Below are positions 12,854 through 25,250 of a stretch of 64,000 bases of DNA, one piece after another (the stretch's first letter is position 1; every line of letters begins with the position of its first letter). Made by a program: the position numbers and the translations under genes. This DNA is from Mycoplasma bradburyae (GTDB lineage: Bacteria > Bacillota_I > Bacilli_A > Mycoplasmatales > Mycoplasmoidaceae). Under the pieces are notes generated by a model that worked only from the letters and a program-made list of their open reading frames with translations, did no database searches and was not told the DNA's origin. Where the stretch lies: positions 372,001-436,000 of the forward strand of contig NZ_CP101414.1 of assembly GCF_024338845.1 (NCBI RefSeq), written 5' to 3'.

Positions 12854-13837
12854 TTATTTAATTAGATAATCAACAGATCTAGTATAAGGATTAATCAAAT
12901 CGTTGATATGTTTGATAGCCACAACAGCTTCATTCATTCCGCAAATAATTAAATTAGGTCTTTTTTTGTAGTTGCTAGCAAGACCAATTGCATAAATGTT
13001 ATCATCAGAAGTTTGTTGAAAATCATTAACGATTAAATTGTTATTGAGATCTTGCTCTAAATGATCAAAACAATCAAGAGATTTAATTGGTTTTAAACCA
13101 TATTGAACTATCAGATAATCAAAATTTATCGTTGTTTTTTGATTGTTTTGATTATTTATCAAATTAATTGTGTTGTTATTAATCGATTCAATGGTTTGAT
13201 CAAGATATTGGTTAATATCTTTTTGATTAATTTGATCAACTAAATTTTGTGAAGCTCGGTATTTATTATTTCTATGAACAATTGATAAACTGTTAGCAAT
13301 CTTTAGATCTGCTAACTGATTTATTAATTCAACAGCACTATCACCACCACCTAAAAAACAAACATCTTTATTTTTATAAATTAACAGATCATTGATTTGA
13401 TAATGGATATTACTAATATCTTGATTACGAATTAAATCTTCATTTAATCTGATTGGTTCAAACCCACCGTTACCAGTTGCGATAATAATTTTTTTAGAAC
13501 GAACAATAGAATTATTTGATAAAGTTAATTCAAATAAATTTTCACTGGTTAAGTATTTTTGAAAACTAATTAAAGTATTTAATGAATATGTAATCAATCC
13601 TTGCTTGATATAACTATCTTGCTGATTAGATAAAAGATTGATAAAATCCTTGGCTAAAATTCCGTTAGCTGTTGGAAAATCATAAATCTTTTTGAAAGGG
13701 TATAAATGCGTTGGCTGACCTCCTATTCTGTCGGTCATTTCGATCACCAACGATTTCAAACCCTTCATAGCACCATAACTAGCACAATATATACCGCTAG
13801 TTCCTGCTCCTAAAATGATTAGGTCGTAAGTCTTCAT
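12854..13837 (-). CDS. Ferredoxin/thioredoxin reductase-like FAD/NAD(P)H oxidoreductase (YumC-type)
   Basis: ATG 13837 to TAA 12854 gives 327 aa with no Trp codon. The N-terminal GAGTSGIYCA is the FAD dinucleotide-binding loop, IGGQP follows the first FAD segment, GGGDSAVEL (about residue 160) binds NAD(P)H, and the C-terminal IYAIG is the second FAD motif. The CxxC redox-active pair of true thioredoxin reductase (around residue 135) is absent. This fits the ferredoxin-NADP reductase type 2 (YumC) family, which has the same fold and about this length. The electron acceptor in this organism is unknown. It lies divergent from the coiled-coil gene at 13903 with a 65-base AT-only spacer that must hold both promoters. 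Confidence 0.85.
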   Translation of the reverse strand: MKTYDLIILGAGTSGIYCASYGAMKGLKSLVIEMTDRIGGQPTHLYPFKKIYDFPTANGILAKDFINLLSNQQDSYIKQGLITYSLNTLISFQKYLTSENLFELTLSNNSIVRSKKIIIATGNGGFEPIRLNEDLIRNQDISNIHYQINDLLIYKNKDVCFLGGGDSAVELINQLADLKIANSLSIVHRNNKYRASQNLVDQINQKDINQYLDQTIESINNNTINLINNQNNQKTTINFDYLIVQYGLKPIKSLDCFDHLEQDLNNNLIVNDFQQTSDDNIYAIGLASNYKKRPNLIICGMNEAVVAIKHINDLINPYTRSVDYLIK

Positions 13838-13902
13838 TTATATATTTTAAATATAATATAATAATTTAGATATTTATATTTTTATATAAAATTTAAGTTT
13901 TA

Positions 13903-15597
13903 ATGTCTATCACTGATAAAGTTTTTAGTTTTGACGAAAGTTCAAAAGAAGAAGTTCTTCAAGATTTCAATATTAACAAAGCTGATTATTGCATAAACAG
14001 CTTTCTAACTCAACATCCAAGTGCTACTGAACAAGATTTAGCAGATTTTTTAGAAAATGCTAGAAACAGTTATGTAAGAGCTAGAAAAAATGGTATGTCT
14101 GATGAATTGTGATTAGAACACTTACACAAATACATCAAGACATATAAGTTTGTTGCTCCACTTCAAAGAGAGTTAGATAAACTAATTCACAATAAGAATT
14201 TAACTGATATTGAACTTGAAAAAGCAGAATTAGCTAAACAACGTGCTGAATTTGAAAAAGAACGCATTGAGTTTTTAAACGAACAAAGCGAGTTTATTCA
14301 AAAAGGTCGCTCAAAACATTTTGAACATATTGTAACTTTATCAGAACATGAAGCTACTAAAAAAGACTTAGAACTAAAATACTACAAAGAAATCGAAGAA
14401 ATTAAAAACAAACATCAAGAAGAATTCATTAAAAATCAAGAAGAAACTAAGAAGATTTTTGATGAAGAGGTTAATAACCTTAAAGATTTTTATGATAGAA
14501 AGATTGAAAAAATCTCGGATTATTACAATAAATTAAAAGAAAAAGTAGTTCAATTAAAAGAAGAAAATGCAAAATTAGTCGGTGAAATTTATGAACGTGA
14601 TGTAACAACCGAAAACCAAATTGCTTTAAGAACTAGAGATTATTACGAAGAAATTGAAAAGATTAAAAAAGTATTAAGAAATTATGAAATTTTATCTTTT
14701 GAATTAAAGAGCAAAGTTAAAGAAAAAGATTATTTACTTAACCAACTAAGAGCTAAAATTAAACACAAAGACGAAGAATTTAAAAAATTTATTCAAGATC
14801 AACCCGAAATTGTTAACCAATTAATTAACGATGGTATTAAACAAGGTGTTAAAGTTAAGTTTAGTCAGTTAGAGTCTAAACTTAAAGAACAAGTCGAGAA
14901 ATATGAAGATACTGTTGGTAAGACTTATGAAAAACATAAGAATGAAGTTGATAAGATTTTAATTGCTAATGAAGCTAAAATCGAAGTGATGAAAAATGCT
15001 TTGCTGCAAGCAGAAGAAACAGCTAAATTAACAACTAACGAAATAGAAAGAATTAAATCTGAGTATGACTTAATTGTTTATACTAACCGTGAGTTGAATG
15101 AAGCAATCAAATTAGAACAAGAAAAAAACAAAGAATTATTAGCTAAAGTTGAAGCATTAACTGCTGAAAACAATGATTTAGATAAACTTAACAACTTATT
15201 AGTTAAAAAATATAATGATAACGATCATTTGTTATCTGTTTCTAAATCAATATCAGAACAACTGGATAAAATCAATGCTTCTCAACGTTCTTTACAAAAA
15301 GTTTTATCGACAAGTAATGATGATATAACTAATAAAAAAATTCTAGATCTTGATAAAGAAATCAACGCAGTTAACGAAACTTACAAGCAGTCTAAAAACA
15401 TTAAAAACGAACCAATCGAATTACCTAAAAAAGCTCCAACATCTGGAAAAATAATTGAATATATTGAAGATGATGAAGAATTAGATTCTCAATGAGCTAA
15501 ACAATTCTCTGAAGTTACTAAAAAAATCAAAGAAAAGAAGAATAACAAAAAGAAAAGACAGTTATTAGATAAAAAAATTAGTGACTTTAAAGAATAG
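13903..15597 (+). CDS. Coiled-coil protein, probably cytoskeletal
   Basis: ATG 13903 to TAG 15595-15597 gives 564 aa, with TGA-Trp at 14110 and 15493. Residues 1-100 appear globular and alpha-helical (with a Cys and several aromatics). About 100-490 form a near-continuous Lys/Glu/Leu coiled coil. The last 25 residues are strongly basic (Lys-rich). No signal peptide or membrane helix is present. The architecture resembles the other filament-like proteins in this window. No defined family was recognised; SMC-like look-alikes are excluded because there is no ATP-binding loop. It is followed within 20 bases by the SRP RNA gene. Confidence 0.7.
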
Positions 15598-15615
15598 ATA
15601 TATTAAAATTAATTC

Positions 15616-15692
15616 GTCATTGCAACAATTATCACGAAACATGTCAGGTCAGAAATGAAGCAGCATTAAGTATCTTAATTGTGTGTAATGAC
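15616..15692 (+). ncRNA. ffs: Signal recognition particle RNA (4.5S type)
   Basis: The apical domain shows ATGTCAGGTCAGAAATGAAG followed by CAGCAT, the mollicute form of the universal GGTC...GAAGCAGC loop that binds Ffh. Flanking arms pair as a long hairpin: GTCATT at 15616-15621 with AATGAC at 15687-15692. The length of about 77 nt matches the short mycoplasma SRP RNAs. A run of six T follows (15693-15698), and TATTAAAAT at 15601-15609 can serve as a -10 region. The ends are set by the helix and are accurate to a few bases. Confidence 0.92.
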
Positions 15693-15756
15693 TTTTTTAT
15701 TTATTATTTAAAAGTTAATTAATTTAAAATAATAAATAAAATACTTTAGATTCTCG

Positions 15757-18036
15757 ATGGATAATAAAAATAATAGCAAAAGAAGTCAGTTTTACTTTAA
15801 TAGAAGAGAAAGCGCGAATCGTCCGAAAGTCAGATTTAATGATTTTGATTCTAAACTAATTAATGATAATTCTTTAGATATTGATAAAAAAGATAAAAAC
15901 AAAAACATTTTCGATGGCGAAGATGATTTTGATTTTTTAAAAGATGTTATAGAGGATTATGACAATTTATATGAGAATAAAAAATCTTCAGTAATCAATG
16001 AATCAAACAAAAATAGTTCTCAAGATACAATTGTGCCAGAAGAAGATGAAGAAGATGATTTAGATTTAGAATTCCATCGTTCTAGAATATTTGATTCTAA
16101 TCAAACTGACACTAAAGATCAAAATCCTCAGGTAAATAAGACACGTTTTGTTGGCGATGATGACTTCGAGCGAAGTCAAAATACTAATGATAATGATGAA
16201 AATTTAATCGAAGCATTCACCAAAAACTTAAGTTCATTTATTAGCGCGCAAGATGATAATAGTTTTGAGATCACTGAACAACAATCTAAAAAAACGAACA
16301 AAACTACACACATTGATTTAAAACAAGCGACTGAAGAATTTTATAACCAACCAATCACTCAAAAAGAAACAAAAAATCAAAAAACTGACATCATAACTAA
16401 AACAAAACAAGAAGATGACTATGCGATTACTGAAAACCACAGTGATTACAGTTTTGAATCTACTGATGATGTTGAAGAAAAACAAGTAGATCTAACTGAT
16501 ATGCTTGATGTTGATTATGAACCAGATGATGATTCTGAACATGATTTACCATCAACAAGCGAAGTTTTAAATGCTTCTTTTGACGAAGAAAAAACCAAAG
16601 AACAAAAAACAAAAACTAAAGAGCAAAAACCAGTTGAAAATATATCTGATAATGAACAAATCGGTAATGAGATTTATACTGAAAAAATTGAGCTATCACC
16701 AGAAGTAATAGCTAAAAAAGATGTTTCTTATGATGATACTTTAGAAGAAATTACTAAAGAAGACATTATTAATGCGACTAAACAATTTGATCTTGATCAT
16801 TTAGAGCAAAAAAACAACAAGAGAAATAAAACTATAGAACAAGCTAACAATCAAGTTATTAAAGAGATATCTAAATTAGTTTATCAAGATGTTAACAATC
16901 AATATCAAGAAAAAGTAAATTTACTAGAAAAATACAAAGAAAATCTTGAAGAACGCGAAAGAGAAATCGAAAGGTTGAATGAAGAACTTGATCGCAAACA
17001 GGTTAAACTTGAATCAATCAACAAAGAATTCCAAGAAGCAATCAAAGACCATCAAAAAGAAATGGATTTAGAAAAACTAAATCTAGAAAAACAAAAGGAA
17101 GAAATTCTAGCTAAAGCAAACAAACAAGCTGATGAAATCTTGAAACAAGCTTACGAAAAAGCTAATGAATATAAGTTATTAGCTCAACAATCAGTTAAAG
17201 CCAACCAAGAAGAACAAAGCAACAATCAAATAGTTGAACTAAAACAAGGATTTGATAACAAATTAAACCAGTTATCAACCAAGATAAATAAAGAACTAGA
17301 TACTCGTTTAGTCAAAAAAGATCAGATGCTAAACCAGTTATTATCACAATTAAAAATAATGGCCGAAACTACTCATTCTAATCAATTAAGAATTAATGAG
17401 TTATTTTTAGATGTTAATAACAAAGAGAAAGAGATTCAGGTTTTAAAACGTGATTTAGCGATTCTAAGAGCTACAACTAACCAAGTAGTGAATATCAAAA
17501 CCGAGAAAACAAGAGAAATATCTAGAAAACATTTTGAAGACTTTGAACTAGATAATTCATATAAAGATCCTAGTTTTGAACAAAAGTTGGAAAGTATAAC
17601 AAACGATTTAAGTTCTTTATCAAGCGAAATTGTATATGAACCTTCACAGCATGATAAATTAGATATTACTAAAAAAACATTAAGAACTTTTAATTTATCA
17701 GATCTTAACGAATCACTTGAAGAAGATAGAAAAATCTTCAAATCAATTAATAAACATTTAGATAAAAGCTTACAACAAGTAAGAACAGATACTAATTTAG
17801 TAACTCAAAAAATCCACAACCCTAGTTATATCAATAAATACAAGCAATCAAAAATAATTAATGATGAAGATGATTATGAAGAATGATCACTTAATGATAT
17901 AAAAACTGAATTAACAGATGAATACAACAGTTTTTTAGCAAAAACTAAAACCACAGATTTTAAAGATAAAAAACCAGAACCTACTAAAAAACAAAAAACT
18001 AAAAAAGTTCAATTAGTCTTTGATTCAAAAAAATAA
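15757..18036 (+). CDS. Acidic and coiled-coil cytoskeletal-like protein
   Basis: ATG 15757 to TAA 18034-18036 gives 759 aa, with one TGA-Trp at 17884. The first 30 residues are basic. Residues 30-340 are acidic, Asp/Glu/Asn-rich and probably disordered. About 365-500 form a dense Glu/Lys/Gln coiled coil, with helical stretches continuing to about residue 600. The C-terminal 60 residues are charged. This layout (acidic disordered N-terminus plus coiled coil) recurs in the terminal-organelle candidates of this window. Its stop overlaps the start of the alpha/beta hydrolase gene by one base (TAATG), so the two are translationally coupled. No family was recognised. Confidence 0.7.
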
Positions 18037-18836
18037 TGTTGAATTTAGATAATACTAACTTTTCATACGAATTAAAGATAAAAAAACACAAATACAACGC
18101 TGTATTTGTGCATGGTTTTAGTTCTTCTCATACCAAACATTCCGAAATTTTTTCAAGACTAAATAAAGAACAAGTTAATTATTATACATTCGATCTTCCT
18201 GGTCACGGAAAACATTATATAGATGAAAATGATTTTGATAAATCTCAGTTAAAATTAGATTATTTAAGTGATTTAGTAGTCGATTTTATTAATAAAAAGC
18301 AACTGGATAATGTTATTCTAATCGGGCACTCAATGGGTGGTGGAATTTGTAGTATTGTTAATTATTTAATTCCTCAAAAAATTAAAGCGCTAATTCTGGA
18401 AGCTCCACTAAATCCAGCAATTTTTAGTTTTGATAAAAAAAGAATTTTTGATTCATTAAAATCATTTAACAATAAATCATTTTTAGATATCCTAAAACAA
18501 CAAGATGAAGTTAATGATCAAATTTCATTAATTGGCTGATTAAAAAAGATTTATACCAATAACAAAGACAAGATCCCATTATTTTTGAATCTGATCTCGC
18601 AAAAATCTAAAACATTGCTAGATAACGCTTATAAAACACTTAATAATAAACCTGTTTTATTGATATTTGGTGAAAATGATCCAGTGATACCGCCTAATAA
18701 ATCGATTAATTATATTAGTCAATACACCAATAATTTAACGACTAGAATTATAGATGAAGCAGCGCATTTGCCGCATCAAATTAATAAAGAAATGTACTAT
18801 TATTTTATTAAAGATTTTATTGCTAAATTAAAATAG
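18036..18836 (+). CDS. Alpha/beta hydrolase (esterase/lipase family)
   Basis: ATG 18036 overlaps the upstream stop; it ends at TAG 18834-18836 (266 aa, TGA-Trp at 18537). VFVHGFSSSHTKH forms the oxyanion-side HG motif (about residues 24-36). GHSMGGG (about residue 98) is the nucleophile elbow with catalytic Ser. IFGENDPVIPP (about residues 209-219) carries the acid and EAAHLPHQ (about 242) carries the catalytic His, so the triad is complete. M. pneumoniae-group genomes encode several such small esterases or lipases, probably for scavenging host lipids or peptides. There is no signal peptide, so it is cytoplasmic. The substrate cannot be told from sequence. Confidence 0.88.
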
Positions 18837-18870
18837 AAACATTTCGACATAATAAATAAGTTTTATTAGT

Positions 18871-18876
18871 TATAAT
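18871..18876 (+). promoter_or_regulatory. -10 element for topJ-grpE
   Basis: TATAAT lies 61 bases upstream of the topJ start, in an A/T-rich spacer with no coding frame. No CIRCE inverted repeat (GCACTC/GAGTGC) is visible, so HrcA control of this chaperone pair is not supported. Confidence 0.5.
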
Positions 18877-18936
18877 TAAAATAAAGTATATACAAGCATT
18901 TTATTGAACTTTCAATAAATTGAAAATAAGGTTTTT

Positions 18937-21900
18937 ATGGCAGAAAAACGCGATTATTACGAAGTATTGGAAATAGACAGGGACGCAGATGAGCGAGAGA
19001 TAAAACGCGCGTTTAGAAAGCTGGCTAAAAAATACCACCCTGACACAAACAAGGATGATCCTAACGCTGAAAGTCTCTTTAGAGAAATAAATGAAGCCTA
19101 TGAAGTTCTTTCAAGCCCTGAAAAGAAAGAACGTTATGATAAATATGGACATGATGGATTAGATCGCGAAGGTGATTTAGACTTCGATCCTGATATTTTT
19201 GATTCTTTTTTTGATACGATCAACGCTGCGGATGAATTTGATGACATCTCATTTGATGATGATTGAATGGATGAAGAAGAATTCGGTAAGAAGAAAAAGA
19301 AAAAGAAAAAAGACAAAAAAGGTGGATTTTGAGCAAAATCAAAAGAAGCTTCAAAAACGATTGAAACCGAACCTGAAATTATCGATGTGGGCGCAGCTAG
19401 CACAACTAGCGTAGATGAACCACGCTTATTTGACGATACTCCAGATTATAGTGAAGAAGCTACTTCATCATTCACAGAAGAAAAACTCTTTGACGATAAC
19501 AAGGATGAAGAAAAACTATTTGATGATAACAATGAAGAGAAGTTATTTGATGATAACAAAGATGAGTCTGAAGAACGTTTATTCGATGATAATGTAACTT
19601 CAAGTGTTGAAGAAGAAACTCAAGAAGATGAAGATATGTCATGGACTCGCTTTATTGGTGATCCTGACTATGGTCATTATGATGAGAACAGTGAATGAGT
19701 ATGAGAAGGTTATTTCGATGACGACAATAACTTCATATCAACTCGCGAAGATTCAGTAGAAGAAGAGCAATCAGAACCAGAATTTGTTAAAGAAACAACA
19801 GCTCAATCAGAAGAAGAACAAAAAACAGAAGCTGTTGAAGAAGTTGCTTCAGAACCAGTTCAAGAAGAAGTTCAAAAAGAAGAACAAAGTGTTGAAGAAT
19901 CAACTGAAAGCGATCAAGATGATTACGTATCAGCTCAACCAGAAACAACAGTTGAACAACCTGAAGTAGAAGCTAATGCTCAAGAAGACAAACCTGAACC
20001 GGTTGAAGAAGTTAAAGAAGAAGACCTTGTTAAACCAGTAGAAGAAGAAGTTTCATCTGAACCAACTGAAGTTGAATCACAAGAAGAAGTTAAAGAAGAA
20101 CAAGAAGATTCAGATATTGCGGTTGATGATGACTTTATTGATTCAAATATGCCTGAAATTGTTGATTTTTCAAAAAACAAAACACAACAAATTTCACGAA
20201 GCCCATTTGATTTGTCATTCTTATTAAAGAATCGAACAACTGAAGCTAACACTCAAGAAGTAACGAAACCAAAAGAACAAACTCAAGAAGTAAATAGTCA
20301 AACAAATAAAGTAGAAGAAACACTAACTGAAAAAGTTGAGGTTACAGCTACTCCAATTGATGAATTAAAAACTCAAGAAGTAACTAAAGAAGTTGAAGAA
20401 GTTAAAACCAAAGAAGTTAAATCGCCATCAACTCAAGAAGTTATTATTCATACACTAAAAACTACTGAACAAAAAGAAACAACTAAAACTTCGCAAATCA
20501 CTCCACCAGTAGTTAAAACTAAAGAGGTTCAAGAAACCAAGACAGTTGAATTTAAAACTGCACCGATTGTTCAAACAAGAACACAAGAAGTGATTCAACC
20601 AGTTATTGAATTAAAACCTGAACCAACAGTTGAATTAAAAACTCAAGAAATTACTCAACCAGTTGTCGAAAATGCACAAGAAGTTGCTCAACCAACAGTT
20701 GAGCAAGCAACCAAATCAATAAAAGAATCAACGGTTGAGTTAAAAACTGAAGAATCTACTAAACCGATTGTTGAAAATAATACCCAAGAAGTTACTCAAT
20801 CAACAGTTGAAAAACAAATTCAATCAACATTAGAAGTTAAAATTGAAGACAAACCAAAAGTAACTCCTCCGCAAACAGTTGTTAAAGAAAATCCGATTGT
20901 TGAAATTGATCTATCTAAATTAGAAGAATTAAAATTCGAATTAGTTGAGCAAAACTTTGAAAAACTACCAGTTAGAGAAGATACTAACTGAGCAACTGAA
21001 TATCAATTGTCTGAACCGACTCATACTGATAAAAATTGATATGAAGAAGAAAATAAAGATGATTTAGAAAAACTTCTACAAGATCAAGCTGCCTTAGAAA
21101 TAGAAGAACAATCTAAACCAGTTGAATTAGAAATCGAACATAAACCAGTCCAAGAATTAAATCAACAAAAAACTGAAGAAATATCAATTGAAGAAGTATT
21201 CCAAAAACAAGAAGAACCAAAATTCATTGAAGAAATTAGTATTAAAGAACTTCTCGATCAAGAATCTAAAGATGAAAAAGATTTATCAGATGATTTAATT
21301 GATCGCTCTCCAGTTGTAAATGATGTTAATCTAGAATTAACTGAAGAACTTAGAAAAGAAGAGGAATACAAAGAGTTATTTGATCAACCAAAAGATGACG
21401 AATTGCTAGTATTCAATGATGATAATAAGTTCTTATCAATTGAAGAATTATTAAGTCAAAATTCAAATAACGCATCAGAAGATAGTCAAACATATCAAAA
21501 AACAAACGACATCATTATCGAAAACAACATTGATAACATCAGTGTTGCTGATGATCAAAACTATGAGCTAGTTGATAATCACAAAGAGTTCAATAATATT
21601 ACTGAACCAACTATCATAAGTTCGAACCTTAATTTCAAGGATAGTTATGTAAATCAAGTTGAAAGTGATGATATCATCAGAGAAGAACGACCTAACCGAA
21701 TTGAGTATGAAGAAGTTGATTATGACCCGTTACAACAACCGGTTCGACCGATGCATACTTCAGAAGAGCAGATATATGATTACAGCATTAAATTGTTGAG
21801 AAAACAAGTAGGTGTAAAAATGGACGATAATGACAATTCTAAAAACCTCGCTAAAACGATAAACGATTTATCAAGTTTCAAGTCGAAATTATTAAAACGC

Positions 21901-22947
21901 TTAAGTGAAACTGATTCTACAACCCCACAACCAGCGTCAACTAAATATCAAGAACCAAACTTGATTCAAATAGAACGCTTAAATGAAATTAACGTTGTTA
22001 AAGAAGTGGAAGTTCACCAAGTGTTGTTATTTAACAATGCTATCAAGCGTATAAAATACACTCGTCACACTCCTTGTAATCATTGTTCAGCAACAGGTAT
22101 TGATCTAAGTTCTAGCCAACCATACAAACTATGTCCTGCTTGTCGTAATGTTGATGGTAATGTTGAATCTTGTATGGTATGTAACCGATATGGTAAATTA
22201 ATCCGTATCGCTTGTAAAAATTGTTTAGGTAAATCTTATACAAATGAAGCTATTACATTAGATATTAAATTACCAATTACTTCTCAACTAAACATTTCAG
22301 TTAACTATCCAGGTTTTGGTCACATCTTCCCTAATAATCTAAAAGGTGACTTAACTGTTATCTTTAAAGTAATACCTTCAAACTTCTTCACAATTAAGAA
22401 TAATGATATCCACGTTAAAGCGTTAGTAGATCCTATGCTAGCTTCAATTGGTGGGATTATCAAAGTTCCGACGATTAACAAATTAATTAACGTTAGAATA
22501 CCACCTGGTACAAAAGCAGGAGACCAAGTAATTATTAAAGATATGGGTCTTGAAGCTAGATATGATTTAGAGACTAAATCACACTACGATAAAGGTTCTT
22601 TAGTAATCCATGTTGTATATGCTGACATTAATAAAACTAATGATGGATCACTAAGTCTTGAAGAAGTCGCAAAATTACCAAACCCACAAGTTGAACACTT
22701 TAACAAGTTGGCTTTAAGAGAAATTAAAGAATTAAAATATAACCAACAAGAAATTCAACAAGAACAACAAAACTGAAGTTTTCAATCAGAAAACAATCAA
22801 TCAAATAATAATCAGCCAACCGATTCTAATATCTCGCAACAGCAACAACAAACATTAGCATTTAATCGCGTTTTAAACACTATTAAAGATATTAGAACTT
22901 TAGATGATATAAAAAAAATTCGCGAAAAAGCTAATAAAAATAAATAA
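18937..22947 (+). CDS. topJ: TopJ: DnaJ-like terminal-organelle co-chaperone with EAGR box
   Basis: ATG 18937 to TAA 22945-22947 gives 1336 aa, with many TGA-Trp codons. Domains in order: J domain (residues 1-70) with the HPD motif in [10 protein letters not shown]; Lys/acidic linker; LFDDN repeated four times (about 180-225); an EAGR box (about 233-266) with [15 protein letters not shown] and WVWEGYFDDD; about 750 residues of Glu/Val/Thr/Gln-rich linker with many TQEV repeats; a zinc region with four CxxC pairs (CNHC, CPAC, CMVC, CKNC, about 1046-1105); and the C-terminal substrate-binding beta domain. In M. pneumoniae, TopJ is needed for attachment-organelle maturation and gliding. This version is much longer than the M. 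pneumoniae protein because of the linker. grpE follows after 15 bases. Confidence 0.93.
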
Positions 22948-22962
22948 TAAGAAGAGAATAAT

Positions 22963-23961
22963 ATGAACAACCAAGAACAAAAAACAAGAGAAGAACTTAA
23001 AGAGGAAGATGCTTCTTTAGAAGATTCAACAATCCACGAACCAACAACTGAAGTGCAACCAACTGCTAATGTTGGAGCTACAGTTAATTTATCTAATGAA
23101 AATATTCAAATCAAGAGTTCATTAGAAGATTTAAAAAATTTCGTTCAAAATCCAAAAAATCATAAACAAAAAATTGCTACAGTAGGCAAGTTGATGTACG
23201 ATGAATTCGTTAAGATTGAAAATTCTGTTAATAATATTAACAGCTATATTGAAAATCTGACACAAAGATTGGAATCAACTAACGAAAGTATCAAGAACAA
23301 GATTCAAGAAGTTGAAGCTAAAGCTCAAAAGAAAATTAGTGATAAGATTGAAGAATTGGATGCTCGCAAAAAAGAAGAGATCGAAAACGCTAAAAAATAT
23401 GCGATTGAAAAATCAATTGACTCAGCAATTAATGTTGTTGATCAATTAGAAATTGCGATTGATTTTGCTTCTAAAGATCCAGCAGTTAAAAACTATGTAA
23501 GTGGTTTTAAAATGGTATTAAGCTCATTTATTAACTGATTGAAAAATGTTAATATTCACAGAATGGATATCAAACCTGGTGACAAGTTTGATGAAAAATA
23601 CATGAGCGCTTCTGATAAGGTAAGTGATCCTAAATACCCTGCTGATCATGTATCTAAAGTTATGAAATCTGGTTATATCTTATATGATCGAGTTATTCGT
23701 CATACAATGGTAGCAGTATCTGATGGTGTTGATTACCAACCAGAACAAGCTGCTAGTGAAGAAGTGGCTGAAAAACCTACTCCAGCACCTGCTCCAGCTC
23801 CTAGCACTCAAGAACCAGCTAAACAAAAACCAACTGCTCCAACTCCTCCAGCTCAAGCTCCTAACAAACCACCAGTTGTTCATCCAACAAAACCAACATC
23901 TGCTCCAACCCCTCCTTCAGCACCTAAACAACCAATTACTCACCAAATAGTTAAAAAATAA
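22963..23961 (+). CDS. grpE: GrpE nucleotide exchange factor with Pro-rich tail
   Basis: ATG 22963 to TAA 23959-23961 gives 332 aa, with a TGA-Trp at 23536. It is the exchange factor for DnaK. Residues 50-150 form the long dimerising helices. The beta domain follows: [20 protein letters not shown], then [24 protein letters not shown], which matches the GrpE pattern (P-G-x-x-F-D, V-x-x-V-x-x-x-G-Y, R-x-x-R). The last 80 residues are Pro/Ala/Thr/Gln-rich, unusual for GrpE but seen in attachment-organelle proteins of this group. Pairing with TopJ in one operon agrees with the gene order known from M. genitalium. A strong terminator follows. Confidence 0.93.
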
Positions 23962-23980
23962 TTTAACTAGCAATCAATTA

Positions 23981-24013
23981 AAACACCTGCCATACTTAGC
24001 AGGTGTTTTTTTT
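23981..24013 (+). terminator. Terminator of topJ-grpE
   Basis: A 10-bp stem AAACACCTGC / GCAGGTGTTT with an 8-base loop is followed by a run of T, starting 20 bases after the grpE stop. Confidence 0.9.
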
Positions 24014-24150
24014 ATTTTAGGTTAGGTTGTTTTTATTTGTTTAAATAGCAAATTTTAATCTTGGTAATATGAAATTATAATGTTATATTGATTAATCATA
24101 AATCTTTTGTATTTATCTATAAATAGTTCTGATAATTAAAACAACAATAA

Positions 24151-24180
24151 AAAATGTAGCTATGTAATAGCTACATTTTA
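24151..24180 (-). terminator. Terminator of membrane protein gene 24207-25244
   Basis: A 12-bp stem AAAATGTAGCTA / TAGCTACATTTT with a 5-base loop gives U-rich ends on both strands. It lies 27 bases beyond the minus-strand stop at 24207. Confidence 0.75.
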
Positions 24181-24206
24181 TCTATTTTATAGACTAGCAA
24201 TCTTTC

Positions 24207-25244
24207 TTATAAAAGCATATCAGCAACACTCAATAAGATGCTAGGTAATTTATCGTTAATTGCTTCTTCTGGGTTGTTTTTAGAAGTTATTTTGGTTTTG
24301 ATCTTCTTAGTTAAAAAAACTTTAGCATAGAAAGCTAACTTAACATCTCTTGCGCTTTGAATTAATATTTGAAGGTTTTTATTTTCAAGATTATCATTTT
24401 GGATGCAAGAATTTTTATCTATAACTGTTAATAATGAGATTACAATAAAATTAATAGCTTCAATTTTTTGAATTCTCATCTTTTTATTGATATTAGAAAT
24501 TATAGATGTATCAATATTAAAAAGATTCGTAAATGTATTTAAAACCTTGTCCTTTAATAGATTTTGCAATCCTGTATTAGTTTCTTCATCATAAAATTCA
24601 AAATTTAATTCGTTAATTTTATTAAGAAATTCCTCATATTTATTTTGATCTAAAACGATAAAATTTGTTAATCTTTCTATTTCGGGATTAATTTTATTAT
24701 CAATAGTAATTTGAACTGCAACACGATACATCAAACAAAATAATGTTAATGCAAAAATAATAGGAGATCAAAAATCGCTTTTTAGCGCAATAACATAAAA
24801 ATTATCTGAATTATCGTTAAATCACACAAATCTGATTATGCCTAAAATAGTGGTTGAAACAACATAAATTATTGCCATGGCAAAAGAAGAGATCTTATGC
24901 GCATTATATAGCAATTTTTTATAATCTAATTTATTAAATTCAGATAATGAAAATATCATTTTAGATAATTTTGATTTTTTATCTAAAAGATCTGATATAG
25001 ATTTTAATTTTTTAGAAAGTTGTAATTTATTTTTATATATTGTTCGAAACAAAATAATACAAAATAAAATATAAACAATCATGAAAGCAACCCAAGCTAA
25101 TAAAAATACTAAAGCTACTTGGGGATATGATTTTTCTACCATTATAATCATCCATTCCGAACTAAATAATGAGTAAAAAAATGAAGTCAAAATTAAATTA
25201 TTAGTTAGTAAAATTGAATAATTTTTACTAAAAATAGACCACAA
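24207..25244 (-). CDS. Membrane protein of unknown function
   Basis: The frame is open from 25250 to TAA at 24207 (about 345 aa), with TGA-Trp codons at 24822 and 24768. No ATG lies at the 5' end. TTG 25244 is the only start of the usual type upstream of a run of hydrophobic helices, so the start is tentative. About four membrane segments are visible: about residues 10-33, 45-70, 125-145 and 150-180. The last 165 residues are soluble, helical and lack Trp. A charged cytoplasmic loop (about 70-120) separates the second and third helices. No family was recognised. It has its own terminator and no close partner. Confidence 0.6.
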
Positions 25245-25250
25245 ATTTAA

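Noticed and set aside
18841-18936. CIRCE/HrcA operator before topJ
   Set aside because: No GCACTC...GAGTGC inverted repeat is present; only a -10 element is visible.
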